Shown here piece after piece: positions 34,965 through 44,083 of a stretch of DNA of 64,000 nt; within the stretch, counting starts at the first letter, position 1; every line of letters begins with the position of its first letter. Location of the stretch: assembly GCA_003194525.1 (NCBI GenBank), contig NBIV01000173.1, positions 115,028-179,027 of the forward strand, given 5' to 3'. The DNA comes from Gracilariopsis chorda (taxonomy: Eukaryota > Rhodophyta > Florideophyceae > Gracilariales > Gracilariaceae). The notes under the pieces are model-generated. The model worked only from the letters and a program-made list of their open reading frames with translations. It did not search any database and was not told the DNA's origin. Position numbers and translations under genes: made by a program.

Positions 34965-37110
34965 CTTATGTTGTAGGATTTCTGTCGCCCAATGTTTTCC
35001 ACGCTCTTCATTTCGATGCTTCTTTCTCTCTTCTTGAAGGAACTATCATTTGCTTCAAAAAACTCTAAAGCGCTTCTATCCTCATCATGAAACCTCCCTC
35101 AAATACTCTTTTATTTGATACAGGTTTACTTGTTCTTCTGACTGCGGCTCAGCTTCGCTTCTTCGAAGAAAACTCGAAAGCGCTATCAGTACGGATGGTG
35201 AGTGAAGAGATAGTTAAAAAGTAGGTAGGAGATTTCAATGAGTATGGCCTCGATCATTTAAGGCTGGGACTTCTTGTAATCGCCGTCGAAGCAAAATCAA
35301 TTCAGAGTGGGTTTTTCAGAACAATACCTATGGCTGCTCTCCAGTACAGTAACGTATGGAACATTCACAAGCAGGTAATACATACCTCCATAAAGGGCAG
35401 ACGATAGCAAACTATACCCATCTTCTAAAGCGCTCATGCAGCTCTTTCGATGCACGAATCTGTTTATTACCAGCTCCCTTCTACAGAAAATCCACGAACT
35501 TTATCAACTTGTGGTTTCTACGACGGCTTTACCGATCGTCCTATCCAGGTATTCGGCAGTTCTTCCAAGGTTACATAACGCCTCTCCCTTCTTGAACGAA
35601 CGATGTCAGTTGGTTTCAATTGCTTCTGAAATATCTGTCAGGAAGTGAAAACCGTTTATTGGAGTGGTATTCTGGCTGTAGGAGCCCTTCCGCTATTCGG
35701 CTAGTGTAGTAGTTGTAGTAGCACACGTGTGTGCCGGTTTCAGCAAGTGCCCCGCGAGCGGTAAGCCATACACGTGTGGCGCGGCCCAGCTGGATATTTA
35801 TTCTCCGCCAGCGCGGCCGACGCCCTCACCAAGTAAACTCAAGGTGCTTCCTACTAGGTTCTTCGTCTTAGTTCCTTGGCACGGATCCTAAGTCGTAGTA
35901 GGAGGCGCAGCTCGTCAAAGTCCTGTACAGGCTGCGCCGTATCGGATATCTACCGTTACATTGGCTCTCTGTTTAGGCGCGTGGTATCTGTTTCGGCTAC
36001 GCGTGTCTCCGTACTCGGCCTCACAGCAGAGGGTCCTGCGCTACTCCGCATCTTCACCGTTCTGCCTTTTCCGACTCGGTAGCCGCACGGCCTTACACCC
36101 CGTTGCGCGATACCCACCGTCACCGTTCCCAGACATTTCACCTGAGTAGGGCGCTCGCGCTCACAACGTCACAATATCCATTTGCAAGCTTGGCATCAAT
36201 GCTAAAGAGAAGGAACTTCTTGGCCGGTGGTCAAAATGTTTTCTTGAAGCTGTTCCCTCTAGTGTCAAACGTGAGCATATATCAGACGTTGAGGAAGAAA
36301 CCATTGCTCTGAGGTCATTATGTTCCTGCCTAACAGATACCTTCAAAAGGTTCTTTGTGCAAGCAGACGTCCCACCCGTTATAGAACAAGCGAAGAAGGT
36401 TATTCGTGCTTTCCCGATGCCTTTGCATCTCTTTCGCGGGAACGACCTATGGTCCGGGAATGTTTTAGCAAAAGATTTACCCCGTTTGGGATCCACCGAG
36501 ACAAGAAATATGGAATCTTCTGAGTATCCCGTAAATGTGGGGGAAAGCAAACAGGTTACAGATTCTCAAGGCGCATGCACAGTGGTGAACGTAGAAACAA
36601 ACACGTTTCCATCAAACATCCTCGGCAGGGAACATGCCAAACATCGTGAAATGGTAGAGGAAACATTGGATACAGCTTCCAACGTCGAGTTCCATAGTGA
36701 TAGTAGTGGCATACAAACATCTACCTTACACATCACGAAGGTATATGGGAGTGAAACAGAAACGCAACAAGGTGCAGTTCTGTCTGAAAACGATATTAAG
36801 GAGGGAAAAGAAAAATCCCTAGATCACATGAACAAAAATGTCCTTAACGTAATGGCTGAAGAAAAGCAAAGTGAACCACTCAAGTGTACCTCTCAGTTCG
36901 AGAAAGAGGCAGCCCTAGATGCTGATGTGACAACAGAAAACATTAGCACCATGCAAAAGTCTTAACCCGCGAAAGTGGTGAGAGAACCAAATGAAAGCGT
37001 CATCCACAAGTTGAAACAGAAAAGTGATAGTCCTCCACATGGTGAGCAATCTAGCAGTATATCAAATGGCTTGGTGCTTCAAGATAAAGGAAAGGATATG
37101 ACATTTATTT
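34965..37110 (+). pseudogene. Segmental duplicate, copy 2: unrecognised gene remnant with a solo LTR inside
   Basis: This matches 22508-24260 from about GTTTTCCACGCTCTTCATTT onwards. It is split by the 538 bp insertion at 35636-36173. After the insertion a long open frame (36357-36965) holds the charged region (HAKHREMVEETLDTAS, DHMNKNVLNVMAEEKQSE), ending at a TAA where copy 1 reads through with Gln (CAA). Elsewhere copy 2 has a stop at about 35221 that copy 1 lacks. Each copy is therefore broken in different places. The function is unknown. Confidence 0.55.
35636..36173. mobile_element. Solo LTR (538 bp) with perfect 5-bp target duplication
   Basis: It begins TGTCAGGAAGTG and ends CAACGTCACA (TG..CA), flanked by ATATC on both sides (35631-35635 and 36174-36178). 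Removing it restores the sequence of duplicate copy 1 (TCTGAAATATCCATTCGCAAG). It is GC-richer than its surroundings and unlike the LTRs of gypsy elements A and B, so it belongs to a different family. It most likely arose by recombination between two LTRs. Confidence 0.85.
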
Positions 37111-37847
37111 TCACATATATTTTTGACCGTCATGTACTGCACCAAACCATAGCGCATCCTCCCGTTTTGCATATCTGCCACACGTGGAAGCGTAAACAAC
37201 ACTACCTGGCCACAACCCCACATTGTAGTGTAAGCACCACTCGCCTCGAGGACTGCGGTCACGGGTCCCAATGAACTCCATCACTGATATGATGGAGTAC
37301 ATGGCATTGCGTTTCATTTATCTCACTAACCGTCAAGCACAGCACCACACCACAGCGAATCCTCTCGCTCTGCATATATGCTACATGTGGGTGCATGAAC
37401 AACGCTACCTGGCTACTAGCTCACTGTGCACTGTAAGCACCGCTCGTGCCAAAATTGCAGTACCGTGTTCCAATGTACTCCATCATTGCCATGGTGGAGT
37501 CCATATCATTGATTTTCATCAATTTCTCTGACTGTCATGCCCTGTACCAAACAGCAGCACATCTTCTCGCTTGGCATAACTGCCACACGAGGAAGCATAA
37601 ACACTGCTACATGGTCACAATCCCACAGTGCACTGTAAGCATCGCTCGGGCCCAGGACTGCGGTCACGGGTCTCAATGTACTCCATCACTGTTATGATGG
37701 AGTACATGACATTGATTTTAATTTATTTTCTTGGCCGTCAAGCACACTGCCGAACCGCAGCAAATCCTCTCGCTCTGCATATATGCCACACCTGGGCGCG
37801 TAAAGAACGCTACCTGGGCACTAGAGCACAATGTACTGTAAGCACCG
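37111..37847. repeat. Satellite B, second array
   Basis: About three and a half units of the same ~203 bp repeat, with the TACTCCATCA..TGATGGAGTA inverted repeat near 37273, 37476 and 37679. The array follows duplicate copy 2 exactly as the first array follows copy 1, and is cut by the LTR of gypsy element B. Confidence 0.8.
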
Positions 37848-38909
37848 TGTGGGCGCCATCACGGGACGGTGACGCAGGGGGCCAAAAAAGTGTAATAATA
37901 AAAGCCAAAAGGGTGCTCTTCGTAGCTAAAAGCCCCAAAACAAGTTGAAAACAGTGGGATCAAAAGAACTAAACCCACTCGATGAAATAAAACAACACTA
38001 GGGAGAGCAAGAGGCTCAATCCCCAAATAAAACTTCGTAACTTCTTGTTGAAACGGCGCGCAACCCAAGAATTATGTCAAGGATCACTAAGGGTCAGACC
38101 CTCGGCTTCCGGTCAGACACTCCGGATGTGAAGTGGATTCTGCAGCCTACCTACCTCTGCACTAACCAGAAGCAGGCGCATACAATCCTTACAGGGGTTC
38201 CCGTGGAGAGCTACTAACAGCGGGATATGCTTTCACTCTATACCCAAGCTGGACCTTTGCAGGAAAGGTTGCACGGCACGTCACCTGCAGATTGCTTCCG
38301 GTCAAGTACTTCTGTCCGGAAATCACCAGGTCTTTCGACCGACACCGTTATCCGAGCAAAGCTCCGGTGGGGCTCACAGACGACAGAAACACCTTTGGTA
38401 CACACTACCCGTCTCCCGTCCACGCCTAAGGCGCTTCAACCGGTCTTAGCGACGGTACTTCCCCACCCTATTGGACAACTAGCGGCACACGCCTCACTAG
38501 AAGCCCTTTATCCAGCGGCGAACGCCTCACTGGTTGTTGATGATAGTTGAAGTGGCTGAAGGTTGATAGGGGGTGGGGCTTAGATGTTGGTCTATCGTTG
38601 AGGTGAGTTCAGACCGAAGTCCGAAGCTCAGAACCTCTTTTTATAGTGTTTAGAGGCACTAAAAACGAGCCAAATACGCATTTCTACTTGCTAGTTACTC
38701 ATGTGTGCGTCTAGGTTACTCCATTGGCTTCTAGAGACCTCTGGAGCTGCACACTAACCAATAATAAAGCGACAATTTGCGCCAGCATCACTAAAATACT
38801 GTAGTCTTTGCTGGGCCAACAAAGCGTGCAATGTGGTAGACACTACTGGAACATTCTACACGTGTGTTCCAGCAATGTCTGGCACATTCCGCAACATTTG
38901 CGACCGACA
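37848..38909 (-). repeat. 3' LTR of gypsy element B (1062 bp)
   Basis: On minus it begins TGTCGGTCGCAA and ends GGCGCCCACA, and aligns end to end with the left LTR of element A, including the ~220 bp missing from A's right LTR. It abuts satellite B at GCACCG (37842-37847). Confidence 0.88.
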
Positions 38910-38953
38910 CAACCCCAACCTCAAGGGTTGCCACGCCGCGGCAACCTGAACAC

Positions 38954-41672
38954 CTAACCTTCCATCGGGCGCGCAATATACTTCTTCAAACGACGGGCGT
39001 GTATTCCATGGCGAGTGTACCAGTTGTGTGGAGAAACCAACGTGTACCTTGGATGGTGAGCCCTCACCACACGACATGGACCAAAGTACTTAGAGGAAAA
39101 AGCAGGCCATTTCACGGTAGTGTTCAGGGCCTTTCCACGAGCCACAAGGACTAGATCACCGACTTCAAACTTCGAAATGGAGACTGCATCGACTTCCTTC
39201 AAAGCCCTCAGAGCAGAACGTTTAGCTCTATGATTCCTTGATGCGAGCAGCTCTACTGAGCGGAACCGGTCGGAGGAGTCCCGAACTCGTGCCACGACAT
39301 CACCTTCATCGGAGGTCATACGTGGTTTCACGCCGTAAAGCAACTCGAACGGAGAGATCCCACTGGCAAGATGTCTGCGCCGGTATCCGTACAGAACCGA
39401 AGGCAGGTGTTCGTTCCAACTTGAACGATTATCCAGAGCTTTCTTTCCTATTGCACTTTTCAGAGTACCAACCATTCATCGGAGGTCATACGTGGTTTCA
39501 CGCCGTAAAGCAACTCGAACGGAGAGATCCCACTGGCAAGATGTCTGCGCCGGTATCCGTACAGAACCGAAGGCAGGTGTTCGTCCCAACTTGAACGATT
39601 ATCCAGAGCTTTCTTACCTATTGCACTTTTCAGAGTACCAACCATCCTTTCAGATCGGCCATTGGACATGGAGGCGTACAACAAGACCGTTTTCCATTTG
39701 ATACCATGGTCCTCCATGAATGAGACGAGCGACTTAGAAGTGAAGCATGTAGCATTGTCCGACACCACGATACGAGGGAAACCAAACACGGCAATGATCT
39801 CTTTTCTCACGAAGTCTATGACGTCCTGTGACGTAGACCATTTTGTCGCTACGGCAAGTGGCCAACCAGTCAAATGCTCAACACAAACCAGAATAAAACG
39901 GTTTCCAGATTCGGTAGTCGTAAGAGGACCTGCAAAATCAATCGAGAAGACGTCAAAGAGAGAGGAAATGGGAGTCCGAAGGTTGCTGTAATACCTCGGT
40001 AGTGGTGCGAGTCTCTGGCATTCGTCACAACTCTTGACGTAGTTGCCGATATCTTCATGCATAGTGGGCCACCGGTATCTCTCAGTGATGAAATTCCTTG
40101 TAGTCTTCAAATCCCAATGTCCAATCTCATCATGAAATGACTTGATAATGATCTGTCGCCGACCAATAACAGGAACAACTCGCAGTGCGTTTGGCATCCT
40201 TCTGAACAATTTTCCTTCCCAGACCAGGAATTTCTTCGCATTTCGTCGGATTGCTTGGCGGAGACGTGCATCAGTCTCATCTGTAGGCAGACCACACAAG
40301 AAGCGCGCAATGTTTGCGTAGTATGGTTCAAGACCGGAGAAGTCGTCAGGCTCAACAGCCATACAACCAAGGTCGCTTTCATCTTCTAACAGCTCGACCT
40401 CCTCTCCGTGAACTATCCTTGACAGATGATCTGCTGCGCCATTCTCCTTGCCTGCGCGATACACTATTTCAAAGTCATACTCGGCCAGAAAGTCTAGCCA
40501 GCGAGCTAAGCGTCCATGTATATCGCGCTTCTGAAATGCGTATCGTAAAGCCATATGGTCCATGATTACCTTGAATGGAACAGACGAGAGTAGATACAAT
40601 CTGAACTTCTTGAGAGCAAAGATAACTGCCAATGCTTCTCTTTCACATGCCGAGTAGTTCTTTTCCGCAGCGGTCATAGTACGACTGGCAAACTGCAGAG
40701 GATGTATCTTCCCTTCTTCCTTTTTCTGAGAGAGAACTGCGCCGAGTGAAACACTAGAGGCGTCCGTTTCCACAATGAAAGGCTGCTCGAAGTTTGGAAA
40801 TGAAAGTACCGGAGGCTCAGTCATCTTTGTCTTCAGACCCTGGAAAGCCTCTAGCATCTCTCCGGTCCAACTCAGATTCTTATTCCCCGATGTAGCACTG
40901 TGAAGCACGGCGGAGGTCTCAGCAAATTTTCTGATGAACCTTCGATAGTATCCGGCTAGTCCCAGAAATGATCGTAGTTCCGTAGTGGTGGCAGGAATTG
41001 GGGCATCCTGGATCTTAGCAATCTTCTCCTGGTCCACGTGCACTCCATCTCCGTTGATGACATGGCCTAGAAGAGACACCTCCCATAGTGCAAAGAAACA
41101 TTTGGACAGTTTGAGCTTCAATCCATGCTTCGCAATCCGACCAATCACAGCCTTCAGGTGAATCACGTGCTCTCTGAAGCTTCTTGAGAATATGACAACG
41201 TCATCAATGTAAACCCGAACGAATGGAAGTCCTCTTAGCACATGATCCATCATCCGTTGAAAGGTGGAAGGGGCATTCATGAGACCAAATGGCATGACTT
41301 CGAACATGAAAGTTCCGTATCTGCACACAAAGGTCGTCAACGCTTTGCAATCCTCAGACATCTTGACTTGCCAGTATCCAGAGAACAGGTCGAGGGTAGT
41401 GGAGACACAGCAACCTCCAAGTTCGTCAAAGATCTCTTCCATGCGTGGAAAACGCCAGCGGTTACCTTTCATGACTCTGTTCAGCTCTCTGTAATCGACA
41501 CAAAACCTTGCGCTTCCATCTTTCTTCGAGGCAATGACAATTGGAAACGACCAAGCAGAGGTTGAAGGGGTGATGATACCAGCTTCGAGAAGAAGATCAA
41601 TCTCCTTGCGTACGAAGTCGTTATGCTTCGGCGACATCCTCCTGGCTCTGAAGTAGATTGGTTTGTCAACTG
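38954..41672 (-). pseudogene. Reverse transcriptase-RNase H-integrase of gypsy element B
   Basis: The frame is open from the truncation point through reverse transcriptase (RFCVDYREL, LDLFSGYWQVKM, YIDDVVIFS), RNase H (VETDASSVSLGAVL), the integrase HHCC site and the Asp-Asp-Glu triad (FSIDFAGP, VSDNATCF, GRSERMV). It has Trp where element A has TGA (GIKWKT). A 170 bp tandem duplication (39307-39476 and 39477-39646) then shifts the frame inside the post-catalytic part of integrase. The tail continues in the other frame to 38954 (HHPRYTLVSPHN, HARRLKKY). Apart from truncation and this duplication it is better preserved than element A. Confidence 0.88.
39307..39646. repeat. 170 bp tandem duplication inside integrase
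   Basis: The two copies start CATCGGAGGTCATACGTGG and are almost identical (one visible change, GTTCGTTCC versus GTTCGTCCC, and CTTTCC versus CTTACC). 170 is not a multiple of three, which explains the integrase frame break. Confidence 0.9.
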
Positions 41673-41689
41673 TGCCTGAAAGGCAGGGG

Positions 41690-41968
41690 GGGTCCAAACC
41701 ACCTACACCGCCCGCTAGTGTTGCCTTCAGTGCTAAGAGTGGAACACCTGCAATTGGTTCTGATCAATCCAGTGCTGTACGTTGGAGCACTAGGCGGAAA
41801 TCCAGTCGTTCTTCGTCGGCGGGTGCGGCTAGTTCAGAGTCGGGACGCAGGACGGAGAGAAGAAACATACGGAGGAAGAAAGGTGGAGCGATATTGACTG
41901 CTGCAACAGTTCAACGTCTGCGAACCTATGAGCCTGACGTTCTTTTCAACTTCTTCAAGGAGTTTTAG
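41690..41968 (+). pseudogene. Basic Ser/Arg-rich coding fragment next to the telomere-like array
   Basis: An open stretch ends FNFFKEF at 41968. Its text is Ser/Arg/Lys-rich (STRRKSSRSSSAGAASSES, RRTERRNIRRKKGG), followed by ILTAATVQRLRTYEPDVLF, which looks like a folded or helical segment. The first codons lie in gypsy element B, so the natural start is lost. It could be the tail of a nuclear basic protein of a previous element. No family is recognised. Confidence 0.35.
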
Positions 41969-42425
41969 GGGTTTTCCCGTCTATAGATATAGGGCAGTGG
42001 GTTTACCAGGATTAATGAAAAAGGGAGGTTTTTTCGTGTTTACCAGGTTTATAGAGGATTTTAGGAGTAATGAGGATTTTAGGGATTTCAAGGTGTTTAG
42101 GATATTGGGAGGGTTTTTGGATTTCAGGAGGATTTTAGGATTAATGAGGGGTTTCAGGATTTCAGGAGGGTTTTCAGAGAAACCGGAGGTTGTTATAGGA
42201 TTTCTGGTTTTTACTGGGGTTTCAGGGTTAGCGAGGACTTTAGGGGTTTTTGGGTTTCCGTGGATTTTTAGGATTTCCGAGGTTTTAGGGCTTTTAGGTT
42301 TTCAGTGGGTTTTTAGGATTTCTAGGTTTTCAGTGGGGTTTTATGACTACCATGGGGTTTTCAATGGGGTTTTTAAAGGTTCCCAGGATTTCATTGGGTT
42401 TTCAATGGGGTTTCAGCTGTAAGCA
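41960..42425 (+). repeat. Degenerate telomere-like array, G-rich orientation
   Basis: About 460 bp of TTTTAGGGGTTTT, TTTCAGGAGG, TTTTAGGATT and similar variants, same polarity as the terminal telomere. It begins with TTTTAGGGGTTTTCCCGTCTATAGATATAGGG-type sequence; a CTATAG-containing motif also lies near the array at 56.65-56.69 kb and, inverted, near 1.1 kb. Open frames across it are repeat artefacts. Confidence 0.65.
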
Positions 42426-42493
42426 CACAGAGACCAGGCCGGTATGGGGTCCTGAATCCGACTGGTGTACACGCACCTGGTTGACCCCTTCCG

Positions 42494-42560
42494 GAATGGG
42501 GGAAACATTCCCCCATTTTCACCATATGCGCCCAAATGGGGGAAACATTCCCCCACTTGA
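42494..42560. promoter_or_regulatory. Two tandem GGGGG/CCCCC palindromes
   Basis: AATGGGGGAA-AC-ATTCCCCCATT (about 42495-42517) and AAATGGGGGAA-AC-ATTCCCCCACTT (about 42533-42557) lie 38 bp apart. The same palindrome occurs once at 49647, once imperfectly at 50323, once perfectly at 63610, and as half-sites at 56.3 and 57.5 kb. I propose, without direct evidence, a recombinase or regulator binding site. Confidence 0.6.
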
Positions 42561-42862
42561 GCACATTTTATGTTTTCAGGCTTTTTCACTGGAACTAACC
42601 GGCACCCACACTACGCGAATCTGTTCTACGTGGCATACGTGTCTGACACGCAGAACACGTAACACTGCATGCATACCACCTATATGGGAAGCGGCCCCGA
42701 CAGCGAAATACGTATGACACGTGACCAACATGTAGCACACGTAGCAGAAACGTATGACACGTTAGCAGCAAAAGGGCTATGGAAGGCACACTCACACACG
42801 CATTACAGTGGGGCTGTAGGGAGTGAAATAGGACCCAGATCGGCGATATTGCCAAGCGAAAA

Positions 42863-43022
42863 TCGCTGTGGTAGCGCAGTGGGTACTGGCCATGCCCACT
42901 GCGCTGCCGCACCGGTGATCGTGGGTTTGAACGCTCACACTACCCGCACATCGTGGTTCATGTACTGGCCATGCACGATACACGATACGCGAGTGGTGTG
43001 TTTGTTTGGGTTTTTTTTTTTT
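42863..43022 (+). ncRNA. tRNA-like double-hairpin small RNA, unit 1 copy
   Basis: The first hairpin pairs GTAGCGCAGTGGG with CCCACTGCGCTGC around TACTGGCCATG and overlaps an A-box-like TAGCGCAGTGGG. A B-box-like GGGTTTGAACG follows (42923-42933, one base off consensus). The second hairpin pairs ATCGTG with CACGAT around another CTGGCCATGC. A 12-base T-run ends it at 43011-43022. Stem sequences differ from the 57.2 kb and left copies while pairing is kept and both loops retain CTGGCCATG. There is no cloverleaf, so it is not a tRNA. Confidence 0.65.
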
Positions 43023-44083
43023 GGCCTAGCATTATCTACCGGGCTTTTACATTCTCGACATATCTAGCTAGTTGCTACGTGTGAACATGGACTGGACTGG
43101 ACTGGACTGGTCTGGGGAGGTAGGAGCTAAGGGTCGGCGTCGATGGCGAGACTCGCAGTTTTGCATGGATGGTTGGGGGCAGTGGGGATGTTGCAAGCAG
43201 TTGACCCCGATCGGGGGCGGGTCAGAAGCTAGGGTTTCTACAGGTCACAGTCTACTCCTACAGTGTAAGGCAATGCGTTAGAGGGAGGGGACATCAGAGC
43301 GTTCAACACCATATCAAAACCACTTCTCAATATGCTGTGATTGTGACCACCTTGCAGCAGAAGCGTCGTGTAGACAAGCAGTAATGTGCAGAATCGACAC
43401 TGTCAAATGGCGTGACAGCGGAGAACGCGAGCATCAATGCGCACGTGACACGTACACACTGCAAACATCGACGCAGCACCGGGGTGGGGGCGAGATTGTC
43501 TGAAGTGGTAATAAAACATACAGGATGACACACGCTGCATTAATACGTAACCATGATAACAGTGGGTAAGAGGGTTGTGCATGTACAGTCACACACCCTA
43601 CATTAGCGCCCATGTCAAAGCTATGTATTGCAGTACCAGCCAACATACATTCGCCGGAGGTCCATTTGTATCCCGAATACACCGCGTAACCGGTACCCGA
43701 GAGTGCGGTGGGAACATTGTCACACGAATACGATACCCAGCGTAGGAGGGAATTGTAGTCACGAATGTAGAGGCCGCACCGCACGCATGTATTTTAAAAT
43801 ACATATCAAACCGAACATACGCGAAACGATAAATCAGTTCGCAGTCTTCGCATGTCACACCTTACACGAGCATGACTTACCGTGCCTTCCCTTCTCGCGG
43901 TAGGATCACCATCACGTTTTCTCTCCCTCGCATCAAGGTCCACTGGGCGTTTCAAAGCGCCATATAAGGAGCAGCTAAACCTCTCGGATTTCCGAAAAAC
44001 TTCGTTCTGAGAATACCATTCCATCCCCTGGCGTTTTCTTTCCACTCTGTCATTCCACATCGTATCACGCCCCCGCCCTCATC
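43023..44083. other. Leader region before the recombinase gene
   Basis: It holds a short GGACT microsatellite (GGACTGGACTGGACTGG, about 43089-43106) and overlapping open frames without motifs. The last ~100 bases before the ATG are pyrimidine-rich (CCCCCGCCCTCATC). I see no TATA box I would defend. Confidence 0.3.

Larger units (their letters stand above)
37848..41672 (-). mobile_element. Ty3/gypsy element B, minus strand, 5'-truncated
   Basis: Same family as element A. In minus-strand order it has pol from the start of reverse transcriptase (41672), integrase, a polypurine stretch (TTGAGGTTGGGGTTG, 38924-38910) and the 3' LTR (38909-37848). Left LTR, gag and protease are missing. Homology to element A ends at the codons TVD just before the reverse-transcriptase PIYFRARRMSPKHN block, so the break is a deletion or rearrangement at about 41672. 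Confidence 0.88.

Noticed and set aside
42041-42422. Protein-coding frame through the telomere-like array (41928-42422)
   Set aside because: Its Phe/Gly-rich text comes directly from TTTAGG/GGTTTT repeats, and the frame is open only because the repeat lacks stops in that phase.
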